From contig NZ_JBHLUA010000004.1 in the NCBI RefSeq assembly GCF_042433895.1, positions 124,001 through 188,000 of the forward strand: a DNA stretch of 64,000 bases, in the 5' to 3' direction. The notes beneath the pieces were generated by a model. That model was not told the origin of the DNA, ran no database searches, and was given only the letters and a program-made list of their open reading frames with translations. Shown here in pieces: positions 17,883 to 26,457 of the stretch (positions within the stretch are counted from its first letter, which is position 1; each line of letters begins with the position of its first letter). The stretch is from Mesonia maritima (GTDB lineage Bacteria > Bacteroidota > Bacteroidia > Flavobacteriales > Flavobacteriaceae). The translations under genes were made by a program, and so were the position numbers.

Positions 17883-17890
17883 CAAAATTA
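17883..17890 (-). promoter_or_regulatory. Candidate -7 box (TAATTTTG) for the 774-residue T9SS protein
   Basis: TAATTTTGC on the reverse strand, 20 bases before the ATG at 17862. It suggests that this gene has its own promoter and is not only read from the gene upstream. No clear -33 box. Confidence 0.4.
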
Positions 17891-17954
17891 CAACCAAAAA
17901 TGTTTATTTATTTAAAAATGTTATTGAAATTTCTAATGTTTACAATTTGGTAAT

Positions 17955-20348
17955 CTATCGTTGCAAATAGACCCAACTTTTGTAGATTTTATAGTTAGGG
18001 TCGTTTAAATCGAGAATATAATAATACGTTCCTGTGGGTAAAGGTTTTCCTTGATTTCCAATTCCCTTGTTACTGGTTCCATCCCAAGCGGGAATATTAT
18101 TGTTAGCTTCATAAATTAAATTTCCGTAGCGCGAATAAATTTTTAAGTTGAAGTTTTCAAAAATATCATACAAACCGCTAATTTCGAACGTATCGTTTAC
18201 TCCATCGCCATTCGGAGAAAAACCTTCTGGAATAAATGGCGGACAGTTTTCTACTGAAACTGGAAAACTAATTACACGATAACATTTATCTGAAGTTAAA
18301 TTATCTATCCGAATAAAAATTTGCTGCGGATCGCTTTCATTTTTAAAATTTGAAGGATTATTTATTGAATTTTCATCAACAAATGCATCTTGAAGTGACG
18401 TGTAATAACCAATAATTTCTTCGGAAGAATTTAGGTTAAGGTTTTCTTCAATTTCAGATAAATTGAAATAAGCGGAATTAAAGCCTTCATCACAATTTAA
18501 AAGTCCTTCAATTTCTAAAATATCAACGTCATTTACTAAAATTTGAAAATCGGTAATTGTAAAACATTCCGGGTGATTTTCATTTTCTAAACGCACAAAA
18601 ATCGTTTCAGGAGAAGTATTATTTTGATAATTTGAGACGAATGAAATTGAATTCTGGTTGTTGAGCGCATCATTTTCAGTTGTAAAAAACCGTAGTTGCG
18701 TATTGGGTTGGTTATCCTGAATGATGGAACTGTTATCGGTTAAATTAAAACTCGCATTTAATTCCTCGGGATTTTCGTTGCAAAGCTCAATATCTGGAGG
18801 ATTTACAGCGACCGGCGTATAAAAAATATCCAGTTTAAAAGATTCTAAAAGATAACAATCGGGATCAATGGTAGAAGAAAGTTTCAACCAAATTATTTCG
18901 GGAACGGTAGAATTCTGATAGTTTTCAGGATTAGTTATCGGGTCTAAATCAAATTCTGCATCATTTTGTTCCTGATAAAAAGTAACGCTAACATTCGACT
19001 GATTTCCGATAGCTAAACTTTCGTTTATGCTTAAATCAAATTTAGCAAATCCGTCATTACTGAGATCATCACAAACTTCTAAATCCTGTAAAGGCGAAGC
19101 AATTTCAAGATCTAATAATTGTACTGAAAGATCATCAAAATTATTGGTAGGATCAATTTCAGTGAGAATTGGATCACCATTTGCGTCAATATTTACTGAC
19201 ATGCTTAAAGTGAAATTATCAGGAATAGTTGCAGGAATTTGCAAGGTAATTTGATTGCTTTCTGAATCGCCAATCGGGATATCATTCATAGTCGCAGTTT
19301 GATCGACAAGTTGTCCATCAGCAAAAAAAGAAATCAAAGTATTTGCCGGTAAAAAATCAGTTGCGTTGGTGTTATAAATCGTATAATCAACTTCAATTTC
19401 TCTAGAATTACACTCTCCTGAAATATTGGTAATTTCTGGAGAAGGTTCAGGAAGCTCACTATTTAAAACAGTTACAACATTATTGATTACGATTATATCT
19501 GAACTTGAAGTCAGCTCAATTAAAGCTGAATCATCACCAATGTTAATATTATTTTGAATATTGTAAACATCAAGATCCATATTGTAAAAATTAGAATCTC
19601 CAGTAAAGCTATTTGTTCCATTAAAAGCATTAGTAGGAGGGTTTAGGGGTGGGTTACTAATTATATTCCCATTTATTCGAAGAGTTTCATTTAAAGCTAA
19701 ACCTTTATCTCCCTCCCACGCTAAAAATCCAATTTTTGCACCTTGATTATCTATAACATTCAAATTAGATAAGTTAATTTGAATGAAAGAACTGTTACTA
19801 TTCGGAACCCCTTGAAAACCATCATATATATTAACCTGATTTAAAGGAAGTGATTGATCTTCATATACAATAATAATTGACCATCCTCCAAAATTTACAC
19901 GTCCTGAACAATATCCCGTGTTGATTTGTTGAGTTAAATCAAAATCAGAGAATGTGTATTGACCGTTTCCGGTGTTAGCTACAATATTAGTTACATCAGC
20001 AAATGCTCCAAAATAACTAAAAACAGGTGTTATATTAAACTGAAAAGTTCGTTGCGATTGAATAATTTGATTGTTAAGTTTTACTTCAAAATCGCCACTG
20101 CCCGATCCTGCCCAATAAAGATATGCAGCTATGAGACTTTGTGTGCTTAATAAATTTAAATCAGCAGAAGATTGTGTTAGAATTGTACAAGGTTGACCAG
20201 GAATATTAGTTTCATTTTCAGCTAAATTCATAGTATTACCTACAGCTGTATAATCATAATGACCATTAAACTGATTATAAAGGGATAAATCTTGACCGAT
20301 AGTTGAGAGAAAGCATAAAAAAAATAATAAGGGTAATAATATTCTCAT
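17955..20348 (-). CDS. T9SS type B secreted protein (three repeat units)
   Basis: A 797-residue protein with signal peptide MRILLPLLFFLCFLSTIGQD. The N-terminal 290 residues resemble a DUF3344-like beta domain (YLYWAGSGSGDFEVKLN, GRVNFGGWSIIIVYED, IYDGFQGV), a CARDB-like Ig domain lies around 303-410, then three copies of the approximately 85-residue repeat shared with its neighbours (421-509, 520-606, 616-700). The sorting domain occupies about 705-797 (GFSPNGDGVNDTFEISG, LKIYSRYGNLIYE, GTYYYILDL). Surface or secreted; ligand unknown. The domain assignment for the N-terminus is moderate. Confidence 0.88.
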   Translation of the reverse strand: MRILLPLLFFLCFLSTIGQDLSLYNQFNGHYDYTAVGNTMNLAENETNIPGQPCTILTQSSADLNLLSTQSLIAAYLYWAGSGSGDFEVKLNNQIIQSQRTFQFNITPVFSYFGAFADVTNIVANTGNGQYTFSDFDLTQQINTGYCSGRVNFGGWSIIIVYEDQSLPLNQVNIYDGFQGVPNSNSSFIQINLSNLNVIDNQGAKIGFLAWEGDKGLALNETLRINGNIISNPPLNPPTNAFNGTNSFTGDSNFYNMDLDVYNIQNNINIGDDSALIELTSSSDIIVINNVVTVLNSELPEPSPEITNISGECNSREIEVDYTIYNTNATDFLPANTLISFFADGQLVDQTATMNDIPIGDSESNQITLQIPATIPDNFTLSMSVNIDANGDPILTEIDPTNNFDDLSVQLLDLEIASPLQDLEVCDDLSNDGFAKFDLSINESLAIGNQSNVSVTFYQEQNDAEFDLDPITNPENYQNSTVPEIIWLKLSSTIDPDCYLLESFKLDIFYTPVAVNPPDIELCNENPEELNASFNLTDNSSIIQDNQPNTQLRFFTTENDALNNQNSISFVSNYQNNTSPETIFVRLENENHPECFTITDFQILVNDVDILEIEGLLNCDEGFNSAYFNLSEIEENLNLNSSEEIIGYYTSLQDAFVDENSINNPSNFKNESDPQQIFIRIDNLTSDKCYRVISFPVSVENCPPFIPEGFSPNGDGVNDTFEISGLYDIFENFNLKIYSRYGNLIYEANNNIPAWDGTSNKGIGNQGKPLPTGTYYYILDLNDPNYKIYKSWVYLQR

Positions 20349-20400
20349 CGAACTAAACTTTTGATTTTCTGATTTTTAAATTTAGTTATATTTTTTGAAC

Positions 20401-23277
20401 TTACCTTTTTAGCGTGAAATTTCCTTTGATATTTTTTTCTCCCTTTCTTTCAATTAAATACCAATAATCATCAGAAGGAAGTTCTTTTCCGTTGTATGTG
20501 CCATCCCAACCTCGAGAGTTGCCATTAAATGAGCTTAAAAGTTTACCAAAACGGTTATAAATAGAAATTTTAATTGAAGAAATATCTTGTGATTCTTTTC
20601 CTATAATATTCCAATAATCATTAAAGCCGTCATTATTCGGCGTAAAGAATTTACGTATTCCTAAAATCACAATTTTTTTAGTGGTAATTCCGCAGCCATT
20701 TTTATCTTTTACGTAAATAGTGTGCGTTCCAGAAGCAATATTTTCAAAAATGGGAGTATCTTGATAATTAGAAAATTGATTATCAATTGAAAATTCATAA
20801 TCTCCTTTGCTCTCGTTTGAAACAATTATTTGTACCGTATTATTGGTTTGAAAGTTATCGTTGACAACTGAAAAATCTGCTTTACTAGAAGGAATTATTT
20901 TGATGGTTCGAATAGTAGAACAGCCATTCTCAATATTGGTTACCGTAACCGTATGAGTAGTGATTTCTGAGGTCTGAATGCTTTCAGTGGTTTTTTCGCT
21001 TGGTTGCCAGAGGTAAGTGTAGTTATTTTTCTCCTCTTCAGGAATACCAGAACTTAATTGAATAGGAGCTGGTAGATTTTCTAAACAATAGGTTATTGCT
21101 TGATCCTTCCCTATAGGAACTGCGGGTAGAACTTTTAAGTTAACCGGAATTATTCCCTCGCATAAACCAGAATTTTCAACTCTAGCATAAATGGTTTGTT
21201 CTGAAGGAGAAGAGTTTTCAAAATTTGTAACATTGGTTAGCGCTTCAGTTTCCGTTAAGGCATTATTTTGAGTTAGATAAAAAGTTAAAGTGAAGTTAGC
21301 GTTAGTTTGTTGAAGTATAATTTCAGCCTCTGTTAAATCGAAAATTGCGAAAGAATCATCATTCGTTGCGCAGGAAGTTAAGGTTAAAGGTTGAAGTGAA
21401 CTTTCTGAAACCGAAATTGTTAACTCACTATAGGAAATACAACCAGTTTCGATATTTTCTATTTTTGCTACCAATTGTTCAGGATTTGAAATATTTGAAT
21501 AATTAGTAGGATTTTGAATATTATTTATATTCTGCTCTGCCTCATTTTGAGAAGGAAAATAAGTAACTTTTAGACTTCCATCACTAAAATCGCCATCGGT
21601 TATAGACTGGTTGGCATTAGTTAAATTGAATATAGAAGAATTCGGACTAGATTGTACTGCACATTGTGTGAGCGTAGCATCTTCTGCCGTGGGAAATGGA
21701 TTAAAAGTGATTTCAGCATTTCCGATTAATGGACAAGAACCATCATTTAAGTCAACCGATAAGCTATAGGTTTCTATAATTGGTGAATTTCCAAGCGAAG
21801 GAGCTTGAACTGTTAAAGATGAAGTAGTATTACTTAAAACTACATCATTTTTTTTCCAGGTATAACTTGCACCGGGAATATTTTCATAGTCCAGATCGAC
21901 ATCTTCACTTCCACAAACTGATAATTTTGTGACAATCTCTTCAGTATCATTAATAATGTTTATACGTGACGAAAATATAGACTGAATAAAAGGTGGAAGC
22001 CCAAAAGCCGCTTCACGATTATTTAAAGGAATTGCTCCATCTACAACAGATGTTACATAATTAACTTGATTTCCATCCAGTTCTGGATTATTAATCACAT
22101 TTAATTTTGGATTTCCTATTGAAGAATGATAGATTTTTCCATCGGGTCCTAATTGTAAAGCAGTAGCGTTATTTAATTGATTAAATCCTGAAATTGAGGT
22201 GATTTCAGTAATTGAATTTGGAATATTGTTACTTTCTAAATTCCATTGATATAATTTTGCATTGTTACCTTGTGTAACCGTCGCGTAGGCTTTTTTAGTT
22301 TCCATGGAAAATTCTACGCCATAAGCATTTACATTTTCAACCAAAGGAATGTTATTACTTACAATTCCAGTATTATCATCGAAATTATTTAAATATACAC
22401 CGCCATTTTCAACATCAGAAGTCCCTTCTTGGTTATAGGTTTTTGTATTATGAGCAATAATTAATTTTTTTCCATTTGGGGAAACTTTCATATATCCAAT
22501 TGCGGCTCGGCGATAAGCCGAAATAGGAATTGTAGGACCAACTTCTGAAATTACAGGAGTTGTGTTTACACCCGTATTATCAATTTTAAAGGCATAAAAC
22601 TTATTAATAAAATGGGTTAGTACCCAAATAGAAGTACAATCGCTTCCTTTAACCGCAGTAATTTTTTCAGAACATTGATATTTTATTTCTTCAGAATCAT
22701 TTGGGTCGTATGTCACTAAATGAATATTCTTTTCTGTGGAAAGTATATTTCCTAAGCCATTATTTAAAGACATATCGACAACAGAATAATTAAGTCCATT
22801 GTTAAATCCATCGTCATCTTGAGGAACACCGTTTCCAGGTTGTAAATCGGAATATTCCCCATTTGATGTTGCAGGTCCTTGTTGAGGATACGCAGCAGCG
22901 TTTTCATGATGAGGTTCATCTACCGTAAATATAAAATATAGATCGGAATTTGTAGGATGCGGAACTATTAATCCGCTAGAAGTACTCGAAGGATCGCCTA
23001 ATAAACCATTTCCGCCAAAATAGTCAGCGTTGCTCATGATTTGATGATTACGATTCCAAACCGTTCTTCCGTCAGTATAAAAAAGAAGATTTCCGTTAAC
23101 ATCAGAAATGGAAGAACATCCTTCATTTGTATTCAATTGGCCATCAGTTAGTACAGAAGGTGGAGAAGTATTAAAGGTGATTCCAGCATTTTGTCCGAAA
23201 TACCAATTATTAGCCTCGCCTTGAGCGTTACTGAAGAATGGGGTAAAAAGAAGGAGAAATAAAAACTTCCAATTCAT
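20401..23277 (-). CDS. T9SS type B secreted protein with beta-propeller-like N-terminus
   Basis: A 958-residue protein with signal peptide MNWKFLFLLLFTPFFSNAQG. Residues about 22-435 contain repeated blade-like units (NWYFGQNAGITFNTS, GNLLFYTDGRTVWNRNH, MKVSPNGKKLIIAHN, LQLGPDGKIYHS) that look like a beta-propeller. Ig-like segments flank two copies of the approximately 85-residue repeat (535-624, 632-716). The sorting domain is at about 876-958 (FFTPNNDGFNDYWNIIG, IYNRFGKLLSS). Its export depends on a T9SS encoded elsewhere. It is the first gene of the three in transcription order, 35 bases after the ABC permease stop on the same strand. Confidence 0.88.
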   Translation of the reverse strand: MNWKFLFLLLFTPFFSNAQGEANNWYFGQNAGITFNTSPPSVLTDGQLNTNEGCSSISDVNGNLLFYTDGRTVWNRNHQIMSNADYFGGNGLLGDPSSTSSGLIVPHPTNSDLYFIFTVDEPHHENAAAYPQQGPATSNGEYSDLQPGNGVPQDDDGFNNGLNYSVVDMSLNNGLGNILSTEKNIHLVTYDPNDSEEIKYQCSEKITAVKGSDCTSIWVLTHFINKFYAFKIDNTGVNTTPVISEVGPTIPISAYRRAAIGYMKVSPNGKKLIIAHNTKTYNQEGTSDVENGGVYLNNFDDNTGIVSNNIPLVENVNAYGVEFSMETKKAYATVTQGNNAKLYQWNLESNNIPNSITEITSISGFNQLNNATALQLGPDGKIYHSSIGNPKLNVINNPELDGNQVNYVTSVVDGAIPLNNREAAFGLPPFIQSIFSSRINIINDTEEIVTKLSVCGSEDVDLDYENIPGASYTWKKNDVVLSNTTSSLTVQAPSLGNSPIIETYSLSVDLNDGSCPLIGNAEITFNPFPTAEDATLTQCAVQSSPNSSIFNLTNANQSITDGDFSDGSLKVTYFPSQNEAEQNINNIQNPTNYSNISNPEQLVAKIENIETGCISYSELTISVSESSLQPLTLTSCATNDDSFAIFDLTEAEIILQQTNANFTLTFYLTQNNALTETEALTNVTNFENSSPSEQTIYARVENSGLCEGIIPVNLKVLPAVPIGKDQAITYCLENLPAPIQLSSGIPEEEKNNYTYLWQPSEKTTESIQTSEITTHTVTVTNIENGCSTIRTIKIIPSSKADFSVVNDNFQTNNTVQIIVSNESKGDYEFSIDNQFSNYQDTPIFENIASGTHTIYVKDKNGCGITTKKIVILGIRKFFTPNNDGFNDYWNIIGKESQDISSIKISIYNRFGKLLSSFNGNSRGWDGTYNGKELPSDDYWYLIERKGEKNIKGNFTLKR

Positions 23278-23293
23278 AAAAGGTTTATTTCTT

Positions 23294-23301
23294 CAAAAAT
23301 A
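23294..23301 (-). promoter_or_regulatory. Candidate -7 box (TATTTTTG) for the 958-residue T9SS protein
   Basis: Reverse-strand TATTTTTG, 16 bases before the ATG, in the 35-base gap after the ABC permease gene. It hints that the secreted-protein genes are transcribed separately from the ABC genes. Confidence 0.35.
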
Positions 23302-23312
23302 AAGATTATACT

Positions 23313-24152
23313 TTACAAATCGCGCTTTTTCAATAGAGTATATGAACCATAAAAGAAAATTGCAACCCAAATTAATACAATTAAAAGTTGATACCAATGT
23401 ATAACGTAGTCATTGCTTAAAATATCGGTTCCCATTTGGTTTTGTGCAGATTTTACCAAGCTTAACCTACTAAAAGGTTGCTTTACCAAATTTGCCATCG
23501 ACTCTAGTGGTAAAAACTGACTGAATTTTGCAGTTAATTCACCATCTTTAAAAATAACAAATCTAAATACATTAATAATTATACTTTCTGCAATCCACCA
23601 AATAAATAATAATCCTAAAGCAAAGGCAGAACGCTTAATTAACACGCCCAAAAACATACAAAATGCAAAAAATCCTAAGAGTTTAACGAAGTAGGCGATT
23701 AAATATTCAAGTTCCGAAAAGATGATTGAAAACTCATTATAATCTGAAAAAATAAGACCTAATACTAGAGAAACAACAAATAAAACTAGGGTAGAAATTA
23801 GAGCAAACGCTACAACAGTATAAATTTTAGAAAGTATAAATTCTTTTTTACTTAAACCATCAATTAAATTTTGCTTGATTGTTCTGTTGCTATATTCGTT
23901 AGAGATCATAGAAACAATTACAATTGCTAAAAATATTTTCAGAAAAGAAGCGAAATAGGCGTTAAAATGCCAAATGTATGGGAAGTTGAAAATTCCCTGA
24001 TCTGCTAACTGAAAATCTACATTTCCAAATTCAAAATGTATAGAAGCAAAAAGTGCTAAAAAACAAAATAAAACGAGATAAATTGCACTAAAAATTAGCG
24101 TAGATCGGCTATATTTTAGTTTATGAAATTCTATAGTTAATAATCGTAACAT
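23313..24152 (-). CDS. ABC-2 type transporter permease
   Basis: A 279-residue membrane protein with about six hydrophobic helices (for example STLIFSAIYLVLFCFLALFA, LKIFLAIVIVSMIS, ALISTLVLFVVSLVLGLIF, AFALGLLFIWWIAESIII, LLIVLIWVAIFFYGSYTLL). The segment ISNEYSNRTIKQNLIDGLSKKEF is typical of ABC-2 exporter permeases. It starts two bases after the stop of the ATPase gene and so forms one exporter with it. The substrate is unknown; this family includes drug, lantibiotic-immunity and gliding-associated exporters. Confidence 0.88.
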   Translation of the reverse strand: MLRLLTIEFHKLKYSRSTLIFSAIYLVLFCFLALFASIHFEFGNVDFQLADQGIFNFPYIWHFNAYFASFLKIFLAIVIVSMISNEYSNRTIKQNLIDGLSKKEFILSKIYTVVAFALISTLVLFVVSLVLGLIFSDYNEFSIIFSELEYLIAYFVKLLGFFAFCMFLGVLIKRSAFALGLLFIWWIAESIIINVFRFVIFKDGELTAKFSQFLPLESMANLVKQPFSRLSLVKSAQNQMGTDILSNDYVIHWYQLLIVLIWVAIFFYGSYTLLKKRDL

Positions 24153-24154
24153 AT

Positions 24155-25063
24155 TTATTCGCTTTTTTGATTGGTTAATTGTAAAAATTGCTGCTCTAAA
24201 CTCTCTCTTCTTTTTACTAGATGTGAAAGAATAATTCCCTCGTTTATTAATTTTTTATTGAGTTCTTCTGCAGCTATTTCTTCTGATGGAAACGCGGTTA
24301 AAAAATCGGTTTCTTCATTTTTCTTAATCTTTTCAAACTGATGACTATTTTCTAAGAAACGAAGCAATTGTTCTTCTTGCGAAGTTTTCAATTCAAAATA
24401 ACCGTGATTGGCGTTCATTTCATCGACTCTTCCCGAATATAATTTCACACCTTTTCGTATAATAATTACGTGTGAGCAAACTTTTTCAACTTCATCTAAT
24501 AAATGTGAAGCCAACAATATTGTGGTTCCCATCGATGCGATTTTCCGTATAATTTCTCTAATCTGATGAATTCCCTGCGGATCTAAACCGTTTGTAGGCT
24601 CATCTAAAATTAAAATTTCAGGATCGTTCAATAGGGCCGAAGCAATTGCCAAACGCTGTTTCATTCCTAAAGAAAATGTTCTAAACTTGCTGTTTTTTCG
24701 GTCTAATAAACCAACCAAATCAAGCTTTTCTTCAATTTTAGCGTCTTTTACATTTTTAATTTTACAGACCAAATCTAAGTTTTGCTTCGCCGTCATATAC
24801 GGGTAAAAATTTGGGCGTTCGATGATCGCGCCCACTTTTTTTAAGGCTTCGTGTGTAGATTCTGAACCGTCAAACCAATGAAAATCTCCACTTGTTTTGT
24901 TCACTACATTTAAAACCATTCCGAGCGTGGTTGATTTTCCACTTCCGTTTGGTCCTAAAATTCCGTATACATTTCCTTTTTCAATGGTAAATGATAAATC
25001 TTGAACCGCTGTAACAGGTCCAAATTTTTTTGTAATCTTGTTAAGCGTGAGAATTGTTTTCAA
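24155..25063 (-). CDS. ABC transporter ATP-binding protein
   Basis: A 302-residue ATPase with Walker A GPNGSGKST, signature FSLGMKQRLAIASAL, Walker B ILILDEPTNGLDP and the H-loop LLASHLLDEVEKV. The C-terminal 80 residues form a family-typical extension that ends SLEQQFLQLTN. It powers the adjacent permease. The closest general type is the bacitracin/lantibiotic exporter (BcrA-like) ATPase. Its upstream region is shared with the divergent kinase-like orphan. Confidence 0.93.
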   Translation of the reverse strand: MKTILTLNKITKKFGPVTAVQDLSFTIEKGNVYGILGPNGSGKSTTLGMVLNVVNKTSGDFHWFDGSESTHEALKKVGAIIERPNFYPYMTAKQNLDLVCKIKNVKDAKIEEKLDLVGLLDRKNSKFRTFSLGMKQRLAIASALLNDPEILILDEPTNGLDPQGIHQIREIIRKIASMGTTILLASHLLDEVEKVCSHVIIIRKGVKLYSGRVDEMNANHGYFELKTSQEEQLLRFLENSHQFEKIKKNEETDFLTAFPSEEIAAEELNKKLINEGIILSHLVKRRESLEQQFLQLTNQKSE

Positions 25064-25155
25064 AATAGAATCAGTTTTGCAAGTACGACGGGCAAGTTAA
25101 CGTTTTGTTACAAGAAAAATTAAATGAGAATACTATTTTTGAAAAAAGAGCTGGA

Positions 25156-26223
25156 ATGGAAGAAAAACTAATGTCACAAAAAAAGCCAACCTTTCCGATT
25201 AATGAAAGGCTGACAAAATATTTGGCAAAACATAACCGACATACAAAAATTCCGGTTTTTTATGACGATTTGCTTCGTTTTTCCGGCTCGATTGTCGTTT
25301 ACGATCGTCACGATGAAGACACACTTTGGGTTCGTTGTTATTATCCCGACCACGAACGCACAGAAATTGATAACAGCTTAAAACGCGTTTATACCATTTT
25401 ACATTCCGATGGTAGCGACGATTCTTTTCAGTATTTAAATGTTGATGCGATTGACTATTGTACATTCGGAAATTCTAAACCTTTTCGGGTAAAAATTAGA
25501 AATATTCTAAATGATAGTTTCACCTATTTTTATGTAAAAAAAGCCGATGCTTCTCGAATTTACGGCTTAGAATTTGAACATATTCTTTCACCACACCGAA
25601 TTAATTTCCTTATTTATAAAGACACCTTAATTGAAGAACATATTGCCGGAATTCCGGGTGATGTTTTTATAAAAGAACACTTACCAGATTGCGATGATCG
25701 TGCAAAAATTCAGATCGCAAAACAGTTTGTGAAATTTAATGAGCGTTGCACGTTGAGACTTTTAGGTGATATGCGATCGTATAATTATGTAATTATTCCC
25801 ACGCACGATTTTGATCACGTAGCCTACCAAATTAGAGCAATCGATTTCGATCAGCAATGTTATGAAGGAAAATTAAAAGTTTACAGACCGCAGTTTTTCA
25901 AAGAAAATTTTGAAATGGTTCAATTAGTGACCAATAAATTAGAACATTCGTCTATCGATCAATATAGGAGGGAAGAACGTTCTCAAGTTGCCAAGCGATT
26001 AATTACTTCGCAAAAACGTTATCGCGAATTAATTAGATGTATGATTAACGATCACGTTTCTACTGCTGAAAATGTAAAAATGCTGAAAAAAGATTTAGTC
26101 GCCTTTTCTAAAGATATTCGTTTTAAACGTGCCAAAACCATGGGTAATATTTTAAAAACCGCGCTTGATTTTGTAAAACGAAATTATGTTGATGTAAATA
26201 CTAAAGAACGAATGGAATTTTAA
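25156..26223 (+). CDS. Orphan protein with kinase-like catalytic loop
   Basis: A 355-residue soluble protein that I do not recognise as a named family. From the chosen start it has LIEEHIAGIPGD, resembling the hinge of aminoglycoside-phosphotransferase-like kinases, then L-L-G-D205-M-R-S-Y-N210-Y and A-I-D230-F-D232. D205 and N210 are five apart, as in the APH/Kdo-kinase catalytic loop (HxDxxxxN), and DFD fits the metal-binding site 20 residues on. An N-lobe lysine was not assigned. The frame is open upstream to a TTG at 25105, but the ATG at 25156 is the more likely start. A basic helical tail follows. Transcribed away from the ABC exporter. Kinase function is inference; it may be a pseudokinase. 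Confidence 0.7.
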   Translation: MEEKLMSQKKPTFPINERLTKYLAKHNRHTKIPVFYDDLLRFSGSIVVYDRHDEDTLWVRCYYPDHERTEIDNSLKRVYTILHSDGSDDSFQYLNVDAIDYCTFGNSKPFRVKIRNILNDSFTYFYVKKADASRIYGLEFEHILSPHRINFLIYKDTLIEEHIAGIPGDVFIKEHLPDCDDRAKIQIAKQFVKFNERCTLRLLGDMRSYNYVIIPTHDFDHVAYQIRAIDFDQQCYEGKLKVYRPQFFKENFEMVQLVTNKLEHSSIDQYRREERSQVAKRLITSQKRYRELIRCMINDHVSTAENVKMLKKDLVAFSKDIRFKRAKTMGNILKTALDFVKRNYVDVNTKERMEF

Positions 26224-26233
26224 TTTTATAACG

Positions 26234-26428
26234 TTATTTCACTTTTTTTAGCGCATTTTTAATGATTTTAAAAAACGCCCAAAGCGTTAAACCGCTAAAA
26301 AGAAAAATATTAGAAAACCCGATTATTTTTTCAAAGAGCGTTTCAGAAATATTGACAACATTAAATCCCATTCCTATAATTAAGAGAGACAATCCCAAGC
26401 CAAATAAAAATCGTACAGTTTTATCCAT
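26234..26428 (-). CDS. Small two-helix membrane protein
   Basis: A 64-residue protein with two hydrophobic segments (VRFLFGLGLSLLIIGMGFNV and IGFSNIFLFSGLTLWAFFKI), each able to span the membrane, and a basic C-terminus (KNALKKVK). It starts 29 bases after the nucleoid-associated protein gene's stop on the same strand. The composition and placement support a real gene, but no function can be assigned. Confidence 0.6.
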   Translation of the reverse strand: MDKTVRFLFGLGLSLLIIGMGFNVVNISETLFEKIIGFSNIFLFSGLTLWAFFKIIKNALKKVK

Positions 26429-26457
26429 TATAATTTTAATCTGAAATTATTTAATTT

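Noticed and set aside
26262..26444. A 60-residue plus-strand frame opposite the small membrane protein
   Set aside because: Only one of the two overlapping frames is likely to be real. The minus-strand product has two clean membrane helices and a normal start position after the nucleoid-associated gene.
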